From NCBI RefSeq assembly GCF_014873765.1, contig NZ_JADBGG010000019.1, positions 28,010-92,009 on the forward strand: a DNA stretch of 64,000 nt. Direction: 5' to 3'. Origin of the DNA: Desulfomicrobium macestii. Lineage in GTDB: Bacteria > Desulfobacterota > Desulfovibrionia > Desulfovibrionales > Desulfomicrobiaceae. The notes under the pieces are model-generated. The model ran no database searches and had not been told where the DNA came from. It saw nothing but the letters and a program-made list of their open reading frames with translations. How positions within the stretch are numbered: position 1 is the stretch's first letter; every line of letters starts with the position of its first letter. Below, piece after piece: positions 63,458-64,000 of the stretch. A program made the position numbers and the translations under genes.

Positions 63458-64000
63458 GGTCAGACTCCGCCGTAGTGCCCATATGCCTGATGAACGGCCT
63501 TGAGCGGCCCCGCCGTATTTTCGATCATGAAACCCCGCGCCCTTGGGCTCGCAAAAAAAGATAAGACATCCGCAGCCAAAGCCCAGGCAAGCCGCGACTC
63601 AGCCTTGCGATCCTTCTCAGCGAACTTGCGACGCCCGCTACAAGCAGAAAAACTCCAATTCTGGACCGCCTGCCCCCAAACAAACTTAACGTATTGTAAT
63701 CAAAGCAAATTTATCAACATTAACTGCCACACAAGCGAACAGCGCGACGATCGTGATCGAAGCCGAGCCCCATCGATGAGAGATTTCAGACAGTTTCAGA
63801 TCTTTAATATATTGAAATTTCATCATGGAAACGACTGTAACAATTATCGACGCGAGGAGCCTGCAGCGAATGTAGTCGGGGCAAATTCAAACACTGATTC
63901 AAAGAGTTATTAATCCGAGCATAAAATAGTTAACATTCGTGGAAGAATTGTGTACATTCGGATCCATGCAAACCACCGATGCACGCAAGCTTCCGCCCAA
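63458..64000. other. Terminal intergenic stretch without a convincing gene
   Basis: A 137-codon open frame at 63500-63913 on the plus strand has a composition unlike the genes here, lacks a ribosome site and shows no domain, so it is not annotated. From 63700 on the DNA turns AT-rich, as in an upstream region of a gene lying beyond the window. No RNA or repeat was found. Confidence 0.5.

Noticed and set aside
63500..63913. Open frame of 137 codons near the right edge
   Set aside because: No ribosome site, unlike composition, no recognisable domain; the region looks like an upstream non-coding segment.
1..64000. CRISPR arrays, prophage or insertion-sequence genes
   Set aside because: No spaced direct repeats, transposase, integrase or phage structural genes were found on either strand.

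Overview
The window reads as ordinary chromosomal DNA of a GC-rich anaerobic or microaerophilic proteobacterium. The best guess is a deltaproteobacterial sulfate reducer of the Desulfovibrionales, perhaps near Desulfomicrobium. That assignment is inference. It rests on the mix of multihaem c-type cytochromes (NapC/NrfH family plus an octahaem HAO-like protein), a FeoA-FeoB-FeoA iron cluster, dCache chemoreceptors, a class II-type glutamate synthase and FemX/SPFH/NfeD genes. I see no phage, insertion sequence, CRISPR array or rRNA operon. Coding density is about 90 percent, and most silent DNA lies in a few AT-rich gaps.

Layout. 0.1-8.2 kb: orphan solute-binding protein, TauE/SafE exporter, nucleoside phosphorylase, a NifU-like protein with a tiny membrane protein, a NarL-type two-component pair, rnk, a non-coding gap with hairpins and a 20-codon ORF, a FemX-like aminoacyltransferase, and an Xre antitoxin whose RelE-like toxin is only a 3' remnant. 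8.4-14.6 kb: FlxA-like protein, chemoreceptor, slipin-NfeD operon, methyltransferase. 14.7-24.3 kb: tRNA-Leu(CAA), rsmG, fabD, argS, SPOR protein, speB, an RlmD-like methyltransferase, fadD-like ligase, htpX. 24.4-30.6 kb: DUF3047 protein, flgE, a CntK-like amino-acid racemase, uppP, CYTH protein, M29 aminopeptidase, Hpt protein. 30.8-36.5 kb: iron block with a DtxR-family regulator, feoA-feoB-feoA, two TIGR0428x glycosyltransferases and a kinase, almost all with overlapping or touching ends. 36.6-46.6 kb: SUI1 protein, a large hybrid histidine kinase, greA, an ilvBN operon with a valine-rich leader peptide and attenuator, a SLOG-like protein, a COG2509 flavoprotein, a HAD phosphatase and a J-domain protein. 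47.3-54.8 kb: the HaoC/HaoA-like cytochrome pair, a K+ channel, iron alcohol dehydrogenase, cysK-cysE, an IHF/HU protein. 54.9-64 kb: glutamate synthase large subunit, a small membrane protein, tandem GNAT acetyltransferases, an unusual structured intergenic region, a zinc-ribbon microprotein and a UPF0282-like metallo-hydrolase.

How the genes work together. Amino-acid assembly is well represented: ilvBN for branched-chain amino acids, cysK-cysE for cysteine, glutamate synthase for nitrogen, and speB for polyamines. Ferrous iron uptake is coupled to a DtxR-type repressor lying just upstream, with a candidate operator inside the feo promoter. The cytochrome pair suggests quinol-driven reduction of a nitrogen oxide, or detoxification of hydroxylamine/nitrite, in the periplasm. 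Signalling and motility genes (chemoreceptor, FlxA-like, FlgE, hybrid kinase, Hpt) are scattered rather than clustered.

The items most worth a second look are the CntK-like racemase standing alone, the Cys-rich DtxR regulator with its candidate feo operator, the HaoCA-like module, the FemX gene preceded by a short ORF and terminator, and the hairpin-rich intergenic region at 61.67-62.05 kb. No single locus is proven to be a new system. These are hypotheses from reading the sequence without database searches.
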